Shown here: piece after piece, positions 46,217-54,034 of the stretch
Layout of the letters: the number at the start of each line of letters is the position of its first letter
Numbering within the stretch: the first letter of the stretch is position 1
Origin: Muribaculaceae bacterium
Lineage (GTDB): Bacteria; Bacteroidota; Bacteroidia; Bacteroidales; Muribaculaceae
Assembly (NCBI GenBank): GCA_017405965.1
Contig: JAFQZK010000037.1
Location: 216,571-280,570 of the forward strand
DNA length: 64,000 nucleotides
Direction: 5' to 3'
The notes under the pieces: model-generated
Told to the model about the DNA's origin: nothing
Seen by the model: the letters and a program-made list of their open reading frames with translations, nothing else
Databases searched by the model: none
Program-made: the position numbers and the translations under genes

Positions 46217-46378
46217 ATGGATAAAATAACGCTTATAGAGACAATCGTTGTGCTGGCCATCGTTGCCGTGGCGCTGGTGTACGTGCTGCGTCGTGTCATT
46301 AAGACGACACGCGGCAAGGGCGACTGTGGCTGTGGCCGTGGCAAGGACTGCCACAGTAAGGACAAGAAAAAGTGGTGA
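46217..46378 (+). CDS. FeoB-associated Cys-rich membrane protein
   Basis: A 53-residue protein. One membrane helix (LIETIVVLAIVAVALVYVL) is followed by a basic stretch RRVIKTTRGK and a Cys cluster CGCGRGKDCHSK ending KKKW. Small proteins of this layout are encoded next to feoB in many anaerobes and are thought to take part in ferrous iron transfer, in the way FeoC does in enterobacteria. The position directly after feoAB supports this. Confidence 0.85.
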   Translation: MDKITLIETIVVLAIVAVALVYVLRRVIKTTRGKGDCGCGRGKDCHSKDKKKW

Positions 46379-46484
46379 GAAACTGCGCCAATACTACAGC
46401 CAAGGAGCAAACAAGCCTATCATTGGCTTGAATTAATCTTAGCGGCTTTGAGTGAGGTATAGCCGCTGAATAAAGAAAACAGTT

Positions 46485-46517
46485 TCAACCGGACAAGTAG
46501 CGGAAGGCGTCCTCTAG
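46485..46517 (-). repeat. Copy of the radA 3' end (candidate attachment site, left end of island)
   Basis: On the minus strand this reads LEDAFRYLSG-stop, against VEDAFRHLFG-stop at the true radA end (52603-52635). GCGGAAGGCGTCCTC is identical at 46500-46514 and 52618-52632, and 23 of 27 bases match over 46488-46514. Upstream of that the two sequences no longer match, which fits a short att core rather than a gene duplication. Confidence 0.6.
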
Positions 46518-46650
46518 TATCAACTCAAAGCCAAATCGCTTCTTCTACAAGAGACGATCTCCAAAGGGCATAATTGTTCACTGTACCCATTAAAATTATC
46601 TATCAATTAATAATTTTTTACCCATCATTGCTTATTTACAAAAAAGAAAG

Positions 46651-46658
46651 TATCTTTG
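46651..46658 (+). promoter_or_regulatory. Promoter of the YcaO/radical SAM operon
   Basis: TATCTTTG followed by C, with TTG at 46628-46630 and a 20-base spacer, a full Bacteroidetes promoter. The leader to the ATG at 46765 is about 100 bases. Confidence 0.75.
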
Positions 46659-46764
46659 CAGTTGTTTTTGGACATAAGTTTGTTTTTATTTAAGGGAATG
46701 ATCTACTATTTGTCCTCCATTATTTCTTTAGTTAATTCATACTAATATTTATGGTTTACGACTG

Positions 46765-48636
46765 ATGTCATACAAAGATTCACATCCTGTAGATACAATT
46801 AACCAAATTAAGGACATCCTTAATTCACTTGGTATTAAAACACGTGAGACTTTATACAATCTTCACAATCTCTGCTTTTCATGCAGGGTAGAAATCGACA
46901 ATTACGGATTGGAATCCTTAGGTATCGGTACGAATGGAAAAGGTATGACCATGGATTACTCTCTTGCTAGCGGATATGCCGAATTGATGGAACGGTTGCA
47001 AAACAAGTTTCTTGTTAATGAGGCTTTAAGACATTCTGCAAAAATCCCTAACGGCGAATCTTTACATTTTCGTTTTTTCCCAGACGAAACCCTGATAAGA
47101 AGCGACATTATGGACTTCTTCATTATGATTAAAGAACTATTCCCAAATTTCAATTCTTCAGAGGCAGAAAATTTTTGTAAAAAGTTGATAGGTATAAGTC
47201 ACCAAACGGAGACATATATTCAACTGGTCCAAGATATTAGCCCACAAATAGAATGGTTAGGTGTACCCTTTGCAAGATTTACAAAAGATCGTCATAAAGA
47301 CGGGATAAAATATGTTCCTATCATACTTGCCCGAGCCAACAGTTCTACAGGTCTTTGTGCTGGCAATACACCTCATGAAGCCATACTTCAAGGAATCAAC
47401 GAAATATTTGAACGATACGTTTTACAGCGGATTTATCTGGATAATATTACACCACCATCTTTTCCATCAGATTATTTCAAAGGAACAGAAATTGTCGAAC
47501 GACTGAATTGTTTGAAAGAACATGATTATATTTATGATGTGAAAGACATGTCGCTCGGAAAAGGGTTTCCAGTTGTGGGTCTCATATTGACAAACACCAA
47601 GAATGGAACTACAATGTTCCGACTAGGTGCGGACCTCAATCCAGTAATTGCTTTAGAAAGATGTCTTACAGAAATATATCAAGGACGCACAAAGCAAGAC
47701 ACTAGATTTTTGGAGTATCCTGTTCATAATATAATTAATATTGAGAACGATACCTTTATCAGAAATAAAGAGTACCAAAAGAGTTTAAAAGATGGAACTG
47801 GTTTTTTCCCTAAGAGTATTTTCATGGGTACGCCATCCTACGATTTCCAAAAACCCATTTTACATCGTAGCGATAATTCAAGAATAGACTTCATAAATGT
47901 ACTACATTTTCTTCAAGAGAGAAACTATACATTATTGGTTCGTGACAATTCATTTCTTGGCTTCTGTTCCTATCAAGTAATAATCCCTGGCCTATCTGAC
48001 CAAGACTACCGCCTGCGGGACATCTTTACAGAATACTTTTCGCCATTTGATCTCGATGCAAAAAATAACAATAATATTTGCTTTGAACGCGACGCCATTC
48101 AGTGGCCTCTTTATAACATAAAGGCACAACAAGATGCAAGGGAATTTGTAGAAAAGCATTATCCAAATGATGATAATCTGCGTCTTGCCCCTTACAACAC
48201 AGCACCTCAGAACATCATTAACAAGCATTTGTTATTATTTCTAATGGCCATCAAGAATAATGATTATAAGAATGCCAATATAAACCTCATGAATTTCATG
48301 GGCCAAAGGGCAGCTCAAGGATACCCATATGATTCCTATTTAGCTTGTGTCGGTAGTTATGTCTATTGTAAATCCATAGGCATGTCAAAAGAAGATTCCA
48401 TGTCATGGCTATGCCATTTCTATAAGACAGAAATAATTAACGAGGTGATTTCTGACTTCAGCGTACCAAATGAAATCATGAAAAACTATAATTTCCCGAC
48501 ATGTTTTAATTGTGATAACTGCCCGTTGGAATCTTCTTGTCATTATCAAAGGGCCATAGACTTTGAGCGTATGATACAGCAGATTCAAAAAGCCAACCCA
48601 ATAAATCAGAATAAACTTTTTAAAACACTAAATTAA
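46765..48636 (+). CDS. YcaO-domain protein, probable peptide cyclodehydratase/thioamidation enzyme
   Basis: 623 residues. YcaO enzymes use ATP to activate peptide backbone amides, giving azolines, thioamides or macroamidines. The ATP-site motifs are GKGMTMDYSLASGYAELMER (near residue 70) and CAGNTPHEAILQGINEIFERY (near residue 200), the usual GKG...SA..E..ER and GNT..EA...A..E..ER patterns. The C-terminus lacks the PxPxP end of azoline-forming SagD types and instead has a Cys cluster, C580-x2-C583-x2-C586-x5-C592, that could hold a metal or iron-sulfur centre. The radical SAM gene starts three bases after its stop. AT-rich composition suggests transfer. Confidence 0.88.
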   Translation: MSYKDSHPVDTINQIKDILNSLGIKTRETLYNLHNLCFSCRVEIDNYGLESLGIGTNGKGMTMDYSLASGYAELMERLQNKFLVNEALRHSAKIPNGESLHFRFFPDETLIRSDIMDFFIMIKELFPNFNSSEAENFCKKLIGISHQTETYIQLVQDISPQIEWLGVPFARFTKDRHKDGIKYVPIILARANSSTGLCAGNTPHEAILQGINEIFERYVLQRIYLDNITPPSFPSDYFKGTEIVERLNCLKEHDYIYDVKDMSLGKGFPVVGLILTNTKNGTTMFRLGADLNPVIALERCLTEIYQGRTKQDTRFLEYPVHNIINIENDTFIRNKEYQKSLKDGTGFFPKSIFMGTPSYDFQKPILHRSDNSRIDFINVLHFLQERNYTLLVRDNSFLGFCSYQVIIPGLSDQDYRLRDIFTEYFSPFDLDAKNNNNICFERDAIQWPLYNIKAQQDAREFVEKHYPNDDNLRLAPYNTAPQNIINKHLLLFLMAIKNNDYKNANINLMNFMGQRAAQGYPYDSYLACVGSYVYCKSIGMSKEDSMSWLCHFYKTEIINEVISDFSVPNEIMKNYNFPTCFNCDNCPLESSCHYQRAIDFERMIQQIQKANPINQNKLFKTLN

Positions 48637-48639
48637 TAT

Positions 48640-49788
48640 ATGATTACAACGTCCCAAGAATATCGTACAACGCGTATCTGTTCACTTATGGTGACACATG
48701 TATGCAATCTCAATTGCGTGTATTGTTTTGAGAAGCATAAAGACATCGGAAAACGAATGATGTCATTTAAAACAGCAAAGGCAATACTAGAGAAAGAGTT
48801 CGACTTGTTTACCAACATGGAAAGGTCACATGAAGAACGTTTCGCCATTGAATTCTTCGGTGGCGAACCATTAGTGAATTTTAAACTCATTAAAGAGATA
48901 TATTCTTGGGTTAAAGGACTTGACCTCACATTTCCCATGATGTTTCAGACAACAACAAACGGAACTCTGTTTACACCTGAAATTCTTGAATGGTTCACTA
49001 ATGCCAAAGATGACTTCCGCGTTGTGATTTCTGTTGATGGTGATGAACTGATGAACAAAGCTAACAGGGGCGTGAGCACAAATAGAATCCCAACAGACTA
49101 TATAGTCAGCCACTGGCCGAACAGTTATTTTAAAATGACAGTTTCAAAAGATACCCTATCCTCATACGCACAAGGCATAATTGAACTTACAAAGAAGGGT
49201 TATCGGGTTCCAAGTTCTTTAGCAGAAGGCGTGAACTGGGATAAACAAGATGCAAAGATATACAAAAGAGAACTCTTGAAAATCGGAACATTCTATCTGG
49301 AAAACCCTCAATATAAGGTAGAACAGCCATTTGACCTTCCATTTGATAAACTGTTGTATGACTCTGCCATTCCACCTAAAAATTGTGGAGTAGGCACTAA
49401 CACTCGCATTTATGACACAGACGGACAAGCATATCCTTGTCACTTATTCCTTCCTATAGTTCACGGGCGGGATAATATTGAGATGATCATTAACAGTATC
49501 GATTTCACAGACGACTCTTGCTTAATAGATGACACATGCCTAAAATGTCCGATAGCTAAGCTTTGCCGTACATGCTATGGCTATAATCAATTGGACCGTG
49601 GTAACGTAAAAGCTCGCAATAAGAAAAAATGCAAAATGCTTCTCGCAGAGCTTCAGGTGATTTCTAGTTTTCAGATTCAATATTTTATGCAAAGGAAAGA
49701 CAGATTGACGCCTGAAGACATGGAAAAACTCGCTATGGCAATAAGAGGATACGAACTTGTCCACCACACAAAATTCCATTTTGAATGA
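48640..49788 (+). CDS. Radical SAM/SPASM peptide-modifying enzyme
   Basis: 382 residues. The radical SAM cluster is C22-x3-C26-x2-C29 (HVCNLNCVYCFEK), followed by FFGGEPLVNF. The C-terminal SPASM region has C249-G-x-G, C267 in YPCHLF, then C294, C300, C303, C309 and C312 (CLKCPIAKLCRTC), enough for auxiliary 4Fe-4S clusters. Enzymes of this type install sactionine, cyclophane, ether or epimer modifications on ribosomal peptides. Its spacing to the YcaO gene (three bases) and to the peptide gene (67 bases) makes joint action on that peptide very likely, though the bond formed is unknown. Confidence 0.9.
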   Translation: MITTSQEYRTTRICSLMVTHVCNLNCVYCFEKHKDIGKRMMSFKTAKAILEKEFDLFTNMERSHEERFAIEFFGGEPLVNFKLIKEIYSWVKGLDLTFPMMFQTTTNGTLFTPEILEWFTNAKDDFRVVISVDGDELMNKANRGVSTNRIPTDYIVSHWPNSYFKMTVSKDTLSSYAQGIIELTKKGYRVPSSLAEGVNWDKQDAKIYKRELLKIGTFYLENPQYKVEQPFDLPFDKLLYDSAIPPKNCGVGTNTRIYDTDGQAYPCHLFLPIVHGRDNIEMIINSIDFTDDSCLIDDTCLKCPIAKLCRTCYGYNQLDRGNVKARNKKKCKMLLAELQVISSFQIQYFMQRKDRLTPEDMEKLAMAIRGYELVHHTKFHFE

Positions 49789-49855
49789 TGTTTTATAAAT
49801 AGAATATCATCCTGTATTAGTTAACTTTATTGTTTCATTTTTAAATGTTTCGACT

Positions 49856-49993
49856 ATGAAAGAAATGATTGGAGTTGCAACTCTTCAAGAAGCAAAGAAG
49901 ATTGTTGCAGACCAGCCGTGCGAGAGCAAGCCTCGAGTGGTGAACGTTCACTGCTCATGGTGTACAAACTGCTCTGGAATCGTTGGCGACTAA
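49856..49993 (+). CDS. Cys-rich short peptide, probable RiPP precursor
   Basis: A 45-residue frame. The N-terminal half (MKEMIGVATLQEAKKIVADQ) is a charged, helix-prone leader-like segment; a second ATG at codon 4 is possible. The C-terminal half holds C22 and a core HCSWCTNCSGIVGD with C33-x2-C36-x2-C39. There is no Gly-Gly leader site and no membrane segment. It lies between the radical SAM gene and the glycosyltransferase gene and is followed by a GC-rich hairpin, as often seen after RiPP precursors. Not similar to a precursor family I know. Coding status rests on context and composition, not on homology. Confidence 0.75.
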   Translation: MKEMIGVATLQEAKKIVADQPCESKPRVVNVHCSWCTNCSGIVGD

Positions 49994-50004
49994 TGCTTAT
50001 TCGG

Positions 50005-50038
50005 GGGAGGGAAAACAAATTAGTTCTACCTCCCTCTT
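50005..50038 (+). terminator. Hairpin after the precursor peptide gene (probable leaky terminator)
   Basis: GGGAGGGA (50005-50012) pairs with TCCCTCTT (50031-50038) around an 18-base loop. It would hold back transcription into the glycosyltransferase gene and raise the precursor's share of the transcript. Confidence 0.55.
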
Positions 50039-50052
50039 TAACTGGCGAGAAT

Positions 50053-51000
50053 ATGAAAGTCCAAATTGAAGATAAGTATTTTCATTATGGATATCACAAG
50101 CCGATACGTTACTATTGGCTTAAAAAAATGCTATATCCAATTATGAATCTTTTCTTTCACTTGCTAACTACGTTCATTCCTCGAGATCAACGGAAAACGA
50201 AACATTTTTTTTCTCTTGTACTCATATTCAAAGACGAAGCTCCATATCTGAGAGAGTGGATAGAGTACCATCTATTGTTAGGTGCGGACCATTTTTACCT
50301 ATATCAAAATAACTCTACAGACAACTATCTCTCAGTCATCCAACCATACATAGAAAAAGAGCTCATAACACTTGTCGAATGGCCAGAATATCCTGGTCAA
50401 TATTCTGCCTACCTGAACTGGTATAAGACGTTTCGGAATGAAACGCGTTGGGTTTCATTCATCGATATCGACGAGTTTATATGCCCAATTTCTGACACGA
50501 CTTTACAAGAAGTGATGAGTCGATATGAAAAGTACCCAGTAGTTCTTACCTATTGGAAGCTTTTTGGAACAAATGGTAATCTAATGCACAACACAGGAAT
50601 ACCAGTCATAGAGCAATACACAAATTGCCGACCGAAGCTTTTCACAGAAGGCAAAATCATCTACAACACCTACTTTGATGCGGCAAGTGAGTTTATCTCA
50701 ATGCATTACCTCGAGATCAAATGGCACTGCATAAAAATTCCACCTGTAAATACATTCAAAAAGTTTATTATCTGGGAATTACATCGTGTTAATAAGAAAA
50801 ATCAGCCATACATTCAACTCAATCATTACTGGTCAAAAGCTTTTGAGTGTTGGAAAAAGAAATATGAGAAGGGGAGTATTGAAAAAGGAATCAAATATAA
50901 GGATTTTGATTTTTTCAAAAGACTTGAATTTGCATGCACCTCAACAGACCATACCATTTGGCGTTTTTTAACATTATTAAAACTAAGATTGAAAGAATAA
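50053..51000 (+). CDS. GT92-like glycosyltransferase
   Basis: 315 residues from the ATG at 50053. In-frame starts at 49918 (inside the peptide gene) and 49993 (overlapping its stop) would add residues encoded by the hairpin, so I prefer 50053. The GT-A fold core reads SLVLIFKDEAPYLREWIEYHLLLGADHFYLYQNNSTDNY, then DIDEF as the DxD metal site, then LHRVNKK and QLNHYWSKAFECW, the His-rich GT92 end. A hydrophobic stretch near residue 30 may touch the membrane. It may glycosylate the Cys-rich peptide, as S-glycosyltransferases do in glycocins, but it could equally act on a cell-surface glycan. Confidence 0.85.
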   Translation: MKVQIEDKYFHYGYHKPIRYYWLKKMLYPIMNLFFHLLTTFIPRDQRKTKHFFSLVLIFKDEAPYLREWIEYHLLLGADHFYLYQNNSTDNYLSVIQPYIEKELITLVEWPEYPGQYSAYLNWYKTFRNETRWVSFIDIDEFICPISDTTLQEVMSRYEKYPVVLTYWKLFGTNGNLMHNTGIPVIEQYTNCRPKLFTEGKIIYNTYFDAASEFISMHYLEIKWHCIKIPPVNTFKKFIIWELHRVNKKNQPYIQLNHYWSKAFECWKKKYEKGSIEKGIKYKDFDFFKRLEFACTSTDHTIWRFLTLLKLRLKE

Positions 51001-51024
51001 TCGAAATTGAAATTATAAAACTAT

Positions 51025-51831
51025 ATGGACAAATATCAAGCTGCATCGAAGGTTCGTGAGTTAATAAAAAATCGCATGTTGTCATATTCACATGTAGATG
51101 GATTTAATGAAATGCTATGCGAACACGTTAATTATTTACTAAACGATAGCTCTATTATGGAGCAGTTGCATTATCAAGAGTTTGATGATGGTTCCTTTTA
51201 TCTGGGGTTTATGCAAAACAGTCAGCGCGAAGGTTATGGCATTAACTATCATAACAGCAATCACTTCTATTTTGGGGAATGGCACAATAACTCATACAAT
51301 GGCAAAGGATTCCTTTTTCAAGCTAACTATTGCCATTACGGTGACTTCTTAAATGGGAAAAGACATGGAGAAGGTATTATCGTTGGCAAAAATATGTATG
51401 TAGATGCTGATTTCGATAATAATAACATTTCAAGAGTAAAAAACACCTTGGGTGGGTTTACTTACAATGGAAAGATCTATGATGAAAACGGTAAGAGTTC
51501 AAATAAAAGTTTCGGTTTTGGGGGATGTATTAGTATCGTTTTCACAATAGTACTCTTTTGGGGCATATTTAGTTATTGTAGCTCCTGGCTAAAAACTCAA
51601 AATTCAGATGATCACAACAAGACTGAACTCTATTGTGCCACAACAACTTATATCTGCACAGCAAAAAAGAGCCTTAAAGTAAGGACTAAACCAGCAGTTT
51701 CATCTAGCCAGATTGGCAGCATTATGGCAGGCGAAGAGGTAGAAGTCTATGAAATTATTGATGGATTTGCAAGAATTCGCTATAATGACAATGATGGCTA
51801 TGTAAGTATAAGATATTTGAAGAAAAAATAA
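51025..51831 (+). CDS. MORN-repeat membrane protein with C-terminal SH3 domain
   Basis: 268 residues. Residues about 55-125 hold MORN repeats (YLGFMQNSQREGYGINY, YFGEWHNNSYNGKGFLF, YGDFLNGKRHGEGII). One membrane helix follows (about 170-188, ISIVFTIVLFWGIFSY), then a bacterial SH3-type domain at the end (LKVRTKPAVSSSQIGSIMAGEEVEVYEIIDGFARIRY). The layout suggests a membrane-anchored binding or sensing protein with the SH3 domain outside. It shares the island and low G+C with the RiPP genes; whether it belongs to that pathway, for example in immunity, is open. Confidence 0.8.
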   Translation: MDKYQAASKVRELIKNRMLSYSHVDGFNEMLCEHVNYLLNDSSIMEQLHYQEFDDGSFYLGFMQNSQREGYGINYHNSNHFYFGEWHNNSYNGKGFLFQANYCHYGDFLNGKRHGEGIIVGKNMYVDADFDNNNISRVKNTLGGFTYNGKIYDENGKSSNKSFGFGGCISIVFTIVLFWGIFSYCSSWLKTQNSDDHNKTELYCATTTYICTAKKSLKVRTKPAVSSSQIGSIMAGEEVEVYEIIDGFARIRYNDNDGYVSIRYLKKK

Positions 51832-51952
51832 AAAAGAGTATTATGAATTGGGATTGACTTCTATAACTTCAAATACAGTGATAAACGAACCCCAATTTAA
51901 CAATATATCTATTTTTTATTCACTATAACTTGCGTTAATTTTTAGTAATAAA

Positions 51953-52546
51953 ATGTTTAATCTATTTAATCTATTCAAAACCAAGAAATTAGAAATAAAA
52001 GAAAAGCAGTACTTTGATGTGTCTGCATTTAATCATATTTCAAGCTATGTTTCTATGATAGATTGGTATGATCCTATTTTCCCTGATTCAAATGAACTTG
52101 ATCCGTATGGTTTAAGAGAACCTCTTTCATGGGAAGAAAGGGAAAGAATTGAAAGACGCAAAGGGCCAGAAGCATACAATGGAGGTCTATTGGAGTTTAC
52201 GGTAGAAGAAGGGATCACAAAAATAGGAAGAATAGCCTTCGGATACAATTTGAATTTAAAGGTAATTATTCTACCGTCAACTCTTGAACGCATTGAGGAA
52301 AGGGCTTTTTGGAGATGTCCAAAGTTGCAAAGAATTGAGTTGCCTGAGAGAATAAAGTATATTGGGAATCATGCTTTTGATTACAAATTAAAAGAACTAC
52401 GAATTCGAGCAAAAATACCGCCTTGTATTACTATTTTAGGGATAAGTAAAGAGTGTAAAATTCTAGTTCCAATCGAAGGACGTGAATTGTATCTCTCATC
52501 AAATAAATGGAAGAAATATAAAGACCAACTCTTTTTTATTGAATAA
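51953..52546 (+). CDS. Short BspA-type leucine-rich repeat protein without signal peptide
   Basis: 197 residues. An N-terminal acidic region (VSMIDWYDPIFPDSNELDPYG) leads to three or four LRR_5 repeats (EEGITKIGRIAFGYNLNLKVIILP, LERIEERAFWRCPKLQRIELP, IKYIGNHAFDYKLKELRI). No signal peptide or membrane helix, unlike the BspA protein at 21187, so it is probably cytoplasmic. The 121-base gap before it contains an AATTGGG/CCCCAATT inverted repeat. It converges with radA and is the last island gene. Confidence 0.75.
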   Translation: MFNLFNLFKTKKLEIKEKQYFDVSAFNHISSYVSMIDWYDPIFPDSNELDPYGLREPLSWEERERIERRKGPEAYNGGLLEFTVEEGITKIGRIAFGYNLNLKVIILPSTLERIEERAFWRCPKLQRIELPERIKYIGNHAFDYKLKELRIRAKIPPCITILGISKECKILVPIEGRELYLSSNKWKKYKDQLFFIE

Positions 52547-52602
52547 AAAAATCTCCATTTGACAGAAATACATATAATTAATTCTGATACATATACAAAT
52601 TA

Positions 52603-53991
52603 TTAACCGAAGAGGTGGCGGAAGGCGTCCTCGACACGGGCGACTTCAACGACCTGGATGGTCCAGGAGTCACGCTTGACACCCTTGAGGTTGTTCTTGG
52701 GGATGATAATGGTGTCAAAGCCCAGTTTCTGGGCCTCGGTGACGCGCTGCTCGCATCGTGTGACTTGACGTATCTCGCCCGAGAGCCCCACCTCGCCAGC
52801 GAAGCACACATTATTATTTATCGCCATATCCACATTTGACGACAGGATGGCGCTGATGACCGCCAAGTCAAGCGCCGGGTCGTTGACCTTGATGCCTCCC
52901 ACGATGTTGAGGAAGACATCCTTTTGCGCCAACTTGAAGCCGAGGCGCTTCTCCAACACAGCAAGCAACATATTCATTCGACGCTGGTCAAATCCCGTGA
53001 CCGAGCGTTGCGCCGTGCCATAGGCCGCCGTGCTCGCCAGGGCCTGCACCTCGATGAGGAAAGGCCGCATGCCGTCGATGGTGACACCGATGGCTGTGCC
53101 CGAGAGTTCATCGTCGCGGTCAGTCAACAGCAGTTCGCTGGGATTGGTCACCTCGCGCAGCCCGTCCTCTTTCATCTCATAGATACCGATCTCATTGGTG
53201 TTCCCGAAACGGTTCTTGATGGGCCGCAAGATGCGGTACAGGTAATTGCGGTCACCCTCGAACTGGATGACGGCATCCACGATGTGCTCCAGCACCTTGG
53301 GACCGGCAATGCTGCCCTCCTTATTGATGTGGCCGATGAGGATGACGGGCGTATAGGTCTCCTTGGCATAACGCTGGAAGGCGGCGGCACACTCGCGCAC
53401 CTGTGTCACGCTGCCCGGAGCACTCTCCAACTGCTCACTGGCGATGGTCTGAATGGAGTCTACAATGATAAGACCCGGCTGGAAGGCACGGATGCTGGCG
53501 AAGATGTTGTCCAGCGAAGTCTCGCACAGCAGGTAGCACTCACAGTCCATGCGCCCACCGGCAATGCGGTCGGCACGCATGCGCAACTGCTGGGGACTCT
53601 CCTCGCCCGAGACATACAGCACACGGCGCGAACGGATGCGCAACACATTCTGCAGCACCAGCGTTGACTTGCCGATGCCCGGTTCACCACCCAGCAAGAC
53701 GATGCTGCCCGGCACGAGTCCACCGCCCAACACGCGGTTGAGTTCGCCGCTGGGCAGATTGATGCGGGGCTGATCCTCGGCACGAATTTCCGAAATCTTG
53801 ACCGGTTCCAGCGTCTTGTGAGCATTGTCGCCCACCGCGCCATAGCGCATCGATGATGACGACTTGGGCACCTTGGGCTCCTCAATGTAGGTGTTCCACT
53901 CGCCGCAAGCGGGGCACTTGCCGAGCCACTTGGGCGACTCGTTGCCGCAATTCTTGCAGAAGAAGGTGGTCTTGTTTTGTTGCTTGGCCAT
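52603..53991 (-). CDS. radA: DNA repair protein RadA/Sms
   Basis: 462 residues, complete. RadA is a hexameric helicase that extends recombination intermediates. The N-terminal zinc finger has C12, C15, C26 and C29; the RecA-like core has Walker A GGEPGIGKS (101-109), and the family motif KNRFGNTNEIG follows. The Lon-like C-terminal domain ends VEDAFRHLFG. The 3' end bears the sequence duplicated at 46485-46517. It lies downstream of trmH on the same strand across a gap filled with nonamer repeats. Confidence 0.97.
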   Translation of the reverse strand: MAKQQNKTTFFCKNCGNESPKWLGKCPACGEWNTYIEEPKVPKSSSSMRYGAVGDNAHKTLEPVKISEIRAEDQPRINLPSGELNRVLGGGLVPGSIVLLGGEPGIGKSTLVLQNVLRIRSRRVLYVSGEESPQQLRMRADRIAGGRMDCECYLLCETSLDNIFASIRAFQPGLIIVDSIQTIASEQLESAPGSVTQVRECAAAFQRYAKETYTPVILIGHINKEGSIAGPKVLEHIVDAVIQFEGDRNYLYRILRPIKNRFGNTNEIGIYEMKEDGLREVTNPSELLLTDRDDELSGTAIGVTIDGMRPFLIEVQALASTAAYGTAQRSVTGFDQRRMNMLLAVLEKRLGFKLAQKDVFLNIVGGIKVNDPALDLAVISAILSSNVDMAINNNVCFAGEVGLSGEIRQVTRCEQRVTEAQKLGFDTIIIPKNNLKGVKRDSWTIQVVEVARVEDAFRHLFG

Positions 53992-54028
53992 GACTAATTA
54001 GACTAATTGGGCGAATTGGACTAATTGG
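53992..54028 (-). repeat. CCAATTAGT nonamer repeat between trmH and radA
   Basis: About four tandem nonamers (CCAATTAGT, CCAATTCGC, CCAATTAGT, CTAATTAGT on the minus strand) run up to the radA ATG. Confidence 0.7.
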
Positions 54029-54034
54029 TGAGAA

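Larger units (their letters stand above)
46379..46764. other. Intergenic region at the left edge of the AT-rich island
   Basis: It holds an AGCGGCT/AGCCGCT inverted repeat (46441-46467, a weak terminator for the feo operon), the radA-like fragment at 46485-46517, and the island promoter at 46651. A 15-codon open frame at 46698-46745 is noted but has nothing to support it. Base composition shifts to AT-rich from about 46530. Confidence 0.6.

Noticed and set aside
46485-46517. A complete second radA or a full insertion sequence at the left island edge
   Set aside because: Only about 27 bases match radA, and no inverted-repeat ends or transposase frame surround the site.
46698-46745. A 15-codon frame in the leader of the YcaO gene
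   Set aside because: Too short, no Cys or leader-like features; could be a leader peptide but nothing supports it.
49918-50052. N-terminal extension of the glycosyltransferase
   Set aside because: The added residues overlap the precursor peptide in another frame and the hairpin after it; the glycosyltransferase fold begins after 50053.
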